A stretch of DNA of 64,000 bases from an uncultured Flavobacteriales bacterium (GTDB lineage: Bacteria; Bacteroidota; Bacteroidia; Flavobacteriales; Crocinitomicaceae), in the NCBI GenBank assembly GCA_946480815.1, contig CAMLLB010000013.1, forward strand, positions 1 to 64,000. The letters run 5' to 3'. Both the position numbers and the translations under genes were made by a program. The notes beneath the pieces are model-generated. The model worked only from the letters and a program-made list of their open reading frames with translations, made no database searches and was not told the origin of the DNA. Shown piece by piece: positions 61,400-64,000 of this stretch; within the stretch, counting starts at the first letter, position 1, and each line of letters begins with the position of its first letter.

Positions 61400-62536
61400 T
61401 TATTTTTCTGCTAATTTAATAGCTTTTTCCAAACTAATGCGCTCTCCATTTTGAAAAGCTACCACAAAAGCATTTGGAAATTCTTTTTGTCTCAGTTCGT
61501 TCTTATAAGTATTGGCAGCATTGAAATCATTAATAAATTCGCCTATTGTATATTTAAACAATTTATCCTGCTGATATTCAAATACTTCGTGTTTTTTAAA
61601 ACGACTTGAGTTGGCAGCAATTTTCGTTTCCGAAGTTTCGATCTGAATGCGGAAAACGACCTTATCTTTCAAGTCATTTTTTTCAACAGGCGGATTGTCC
61701 GTAACTCCTTGCGTACCCCTTGTTTTGTAATCAACACCTTCCAGTTCTGCCTTATACTTCTCAAATGCAATGAACATTGCATCCGCCATCTTTTTTTGCC
61801 CGTCGGAATCTGCCAAAAACTTTTCTTCGTCTTTATTGGTCAGGAAACCGGTTTCAATCAGAACACTTGGCATCGTTGTTTTATAAAGAACCAGGAATCC
61901 GGCTTGTTTCACTCCCCGGTTGTAACGTCCGATGGTTTTAAATTCATCCTGTAATTTATCCGCGAAAAGGATTGATTGGTCCAAAAAAACAGATAACTGT
62001 AACTGACGCGCAATAATCGCATCCGGAGACATATCAAAATCCTTGTATTTCTCTCCTTTATCAGCTTCCAGGTAAATGGTACTGTTCTCACGATCGGCAA
62101 TTTTTGCCTGAGCATCGGTTTTGTGCAGACCCAATACGTAAGTCTCGGTTCCGTAAGCTGTCGGAGAAGCCGAATTTGCGTGGATACAAATAAACAGATC
62201 TGCATTTGCTTTGTTTGCAATTTTTGCACGATCATCCAATTCCACAAAAACATCTTTGTCCCGTGTAAAAACCACTTTTATCTCCGGGTAGCCTTCTTTG
62301 ATTTTTCGGCCTAATTCCAAAGCCATAGCCAGGCAAACATTCTTTTCATGCGCAGATGAACCATGACATCCCGGATCTTTTCCGCCGTGACCGGCATCAA
62401 TGACAATGGTTTTAATCGTTCCCGGTTGCTTGTTGTGGATTGACTGCTCCTTTCCCTGAAAACCAAAAAGCATAACAAACGGGATCGCAATTGCAACCCA
62501 CCTCATCCATTTCAAACTATTTTCTAATCGGTTCAT
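61400..62536 (-). CDS. N-acetylmuramoyl-L-alanine amidase
   Basis: 378 residues from ATG at 62536 (MNRLENSLKW); a TTG at 62581 is in frame but lies upstream of a normal signal region. After an N-terminal membrane or signal segment, the Amidase_3 domain shows the zinc ligands in IDAGHGGKDPG, CIHANSA and the catalytic Glu in IETGFLTN. The C-terminus (about 290-378) looks like a SPOR-type domain. It cleaves the amide bond between muramic acid and the stem peptide. It starts an operon with MCE and Fe-S genes. Confidence 0.9.
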   Translation of the reverse strand: MNRLENSLKWMRWVAIAIPFVMLFGFQGKEQSIHNKQPGTIKTIVIDAGHGGKDPGCHGSSAHEKNVCLAMALELGRKIKEGYPEIKVVFTRDKDVFVELDDRAKIANKANADLFICIHANSASPTAYGTETYVLGLHKTDAQAKIADRENSTIYLEADKGEKYKDFDMSPDAIIARQLQLSVFLDQSILFADKLQDEFKTIGRYNRGVKQAGFLVLYKTTMPSVLIETGFLTNKDEEKFLADSDGQKKMADAMFIAFEKYKAELEGVDYKTRGTQGVTDNPPVEKNDLKDKVVFRIQIETSETKIAANSSRFKKHEVFEYQQDKLFKYTIGEFINDFNAANTYKNELRQKEFPNAFVVAFQNGERISLEKAIKLAEK

Positions 62537-62858
62537 ATTGCGGTATATCGATTCCAGAATAAAAGTACTGCTCTTTACCAAGCAATCTTCAGACCAAAAC
62601 TGAAACTTATCTATAATGAAATGTTGAAAAAACCGTTACAAACAGGAAAATGCTATTTCTGGCGCGGCTTTTGCATAAATGCGTTTTTTTTAACTGAAAC
62701 AATATGAACAACAAGTTGCGGACAATCGGTTTTTTGAGGAGTGAATCAAAACCACGGTAATTTCGTAGCTTTGTGCCGGCGCTGAAGCTCTCAGCCTTTG
62801 CAAAGCTGCTTCGGCGGAGCAAGGTTAGCACAAGCGTTGCAAACCGTTAATACAAGCA
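62537..62858. other. 322-bp divergent promoter region
   Basis: Between the amidase gene and the LptD-like gene; no coding region. It contains a TAGCTTTG (-7-like, 62766-62773) facing right and a CTTTGCAAAG palindrome near 62797-62806. Confidence 0.6.
62766..62773 (+). promoter_or_regulatory. TAnnTTTG element of the LptD-like gene
   Basis: TAGCTTTG fits the -7 consensus, 86 bases upstream of the probable TTG start. The nearest TTTG upstream (62733-62736) is 29 bases away, longer than the usual spacer. Confidence 0.4.
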
Positions 62859-64000
62859 TTGAAAACAAAAGAAGGCTTCTTCCTTATTTTTTCTACTGCA
62901 ATCAGGACTGTATTCTGCTTGCTGATTTGTATTTCCTGCTCTTTTGCTTTCGGTCAGGAAGGAACAAAAGACAGTACAAAAGCACGTAAAATCTATATCA
63001 ACGATACCGATTTCAAATCCATCATTACTTATTCTGCGCGGGATTCCATTTATTCGGACTTAAAAAAGAAACAAGTTCATTTATACGGTGAGGCCAAACT
63101 GAATTACGAAGGTGTGGATATGTCGGCTGAATACCTGCTGATCGATCTCAACAAGAATGAAGTCCTGGCAACCTACATCGAGGACTCGCTGGGAAGAAAA
63201 GTCGGAAAACCTTTATTTATTGATAACGGCGATACGTTAAAAGCGGCATCCATTCGTTACAATTTTGAAACCAAGAAAGGATATATCCAGGAAGCAGCCA
63301 TCAGGCAGGACGAATATTATCTTACTATGGAAAAAGCAAAGCGACAGCCGAATGAGGACGTGCATTTTGTTCATGGAAAATTTACTACCTGTAACCTGGA
63401 AGAGCCGCATTACCATTTTGCACTTTCGAACGCAGTGATGGTACCGGACAAGCGGATCGTTTCCGGACCGATCAATTTATGGGTCATGGGAGTCCCTACT
63501 CCGCTTGGATTACCCTTTGCAATGATTCCGCTAAAAAAGAAGAAAGAACGGCAAAGCGGGTTCATTATGCCTCAATACTCACTGATATCTGCTTACGGTA
63601 TGGGACTCCAGGATTTGGGCTACTACATCCCTATTTCAGAACGTTTCCAAACTATTATGTACGCCACCGGGTATACACGCGGAAGTTTTGGTTTCAGAAA
63701 TTACTCGGAATATGCTACCCGCTACAAATACAACGGAAATTTCGATCTGGGCTACACCCGCTTCAGATATGGCTACCCGGACTCTACGGTTTTCAGTACA
63801 ACAACCATCCGCTGGACGCACAACCAGGACCCGAAATTGAATCCGAACTGGTCCTTCACGGCAAATGTCAATTACAACTCCAATTCGACCAATAAGCAGA
63901 CTTTAAATATGCAGAACAACCCGCAATACTTCAACAATACGTTGAACTCAGATATTCGGGTGGGAAAACGCTTCGGGTCTTTACCGATCTCTGCAGATTT
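62859..64000 (+). CDS. LPS-assembly protein LptD-like (partial, C-terminus off the right edge)
   Basis: An open frame of 380 complete codons reaches the window edge. The frame has no ATG before the signal peptide, so I start at TTG 62859 (MKTKEGFFLIFSTAIRT...), giving a signal peptide ending near SFAFGQ (residues 30-35). The OstA-like N-terminal domain follows (TYSARDSIYSDLKKKQVHLYGEA; about 50-200), with the start of an outer-membrane barrel from about 210. It is one of the LptD forms of Bacteroidota, which insert lipopolysaccharide into the outer membrane. It is transcribed away from the amidase operon. Confidence 0.82.
   Translation, partial: MKTKEGFFLIFSTAIRTVFCLLICISCSFAFGQEGTKDSTKARKIYINDTDFKSIITYSARDSIYSDLKKKQVHLYGEAKLNYEGVDMSAEYLLIDLNKNEVLATYIEDSLGRKVGKPLFIDNGDTLKAASIRYNFETKKGYIQEAAIRQDEYYLTMEKAKRQPNEDVHFVHGKFTTCNLEEPHYHFALSNAVMVPDKRIVSGPINLWVMGVPTPLGLPFAMIPLKKKKERQSGFIMPQYSLISAYGMGLQDLGYYIPISERFQTIMYATGYTRGSFGFRNYSEYATRYKYNGNFDLGYTRFRYGYPDSTVFSTTTIRWTHNQDPKLNPNWSFTANVNYNSNSTNKQTLNMQNNPQYFNNTLNSDIRVGKRFGSLPISAD

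Noticed and set aside
1..64000. tRNA and rRNA genes
   Set aside because: I scanned the intergenic gaps by eye and saw no tRNA-like arms or conserved rRNA sequences; a covariance-model search could still find a missed small RNA.

Overview
The window is a chromosomal segment from a member of the Bacteroidota, most likely the order Flavobacteriales and perhaps a Fluviicola/Crocinitomicaceae-type organism. Evidence for this includes a short primary sigma factor without region 1.1, promoters of the TTTG/TAnnTTTG type, a lack of Shine-Dalgarno sequences, a long NusB, a GAPDH with an N-terminal extension, TonB-dependent receptors with carboxypeptidase-regulatory N-termini, and families such as DUF3078, DUF1573, DUF6089-like, DUF4421-like and VF530. 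No rRNA, tRNA, CRISPR array, prophage or insertion sequence was seen. The genus assignment is an inference.

Layout, left to right. 0-12 kb is mostly housekeeping: a truncated vWA membrane protein, a DUF3078 protein, thiolase, the leuDH-nusB-DUF1573-yajC run, an ABC exporter, mnmA and a small XRE regulator. 12.3-17.2 kb is the most unusual part. It holds four paralogous membrane-anchored DnaJ proteins built like DjlA (TM + TerB-like + C-terminal J domain), a six-TM HisKA_2 histidine kinase and a DUF3820 gene, all on the minus strand. Two sequence scars, a 19-codon DUF3820 remnant and an orphan tail of a kinase gene, show that the block grew by tandem duplication. 17-26 kb holds pepD, VF530, ettA, a set of small membrane proteins, a lipoprotein, a ~0.55 kb non-coding tandem repeat and a DEAD/DEAH helicase.

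26-36 kb has a TonB-family receptor, a MarR regulator, a compact operon GNAT-mltG-glycosylasparaginase-beta-mannosidase (the last two act on the core of N-glycans) and dapF. 36-40 kb carries htrA, rpoD and gap. 40-46 kb has a TonB receptor with a partner lipoprotein and a His/Cys-rich small exported protein, probably for a metal, followed by three lipoproteins. 45-52 kb has HMG-CoA lyase, pyrD, two tandem outer-membrane barrel paralogues, an ECF sigma factor, a di-haem peroxidase and a methyltransferase. 52-64 kb has an S9 oligopeptidase with a DUF4421-like partner, a PLP decarboxylase, an operon amidase-MCE-HdrC-like-HAD-HdrB-like-conserved protein, and the start of an LptD-like gene running off the right edge.

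Intergenic space holds several families of short perfect palindromes and REP-like hairpins. They usually lie at 3' ends of genes, and one copy lies inside the signal-peptide coding region of a lipoprotein gene.
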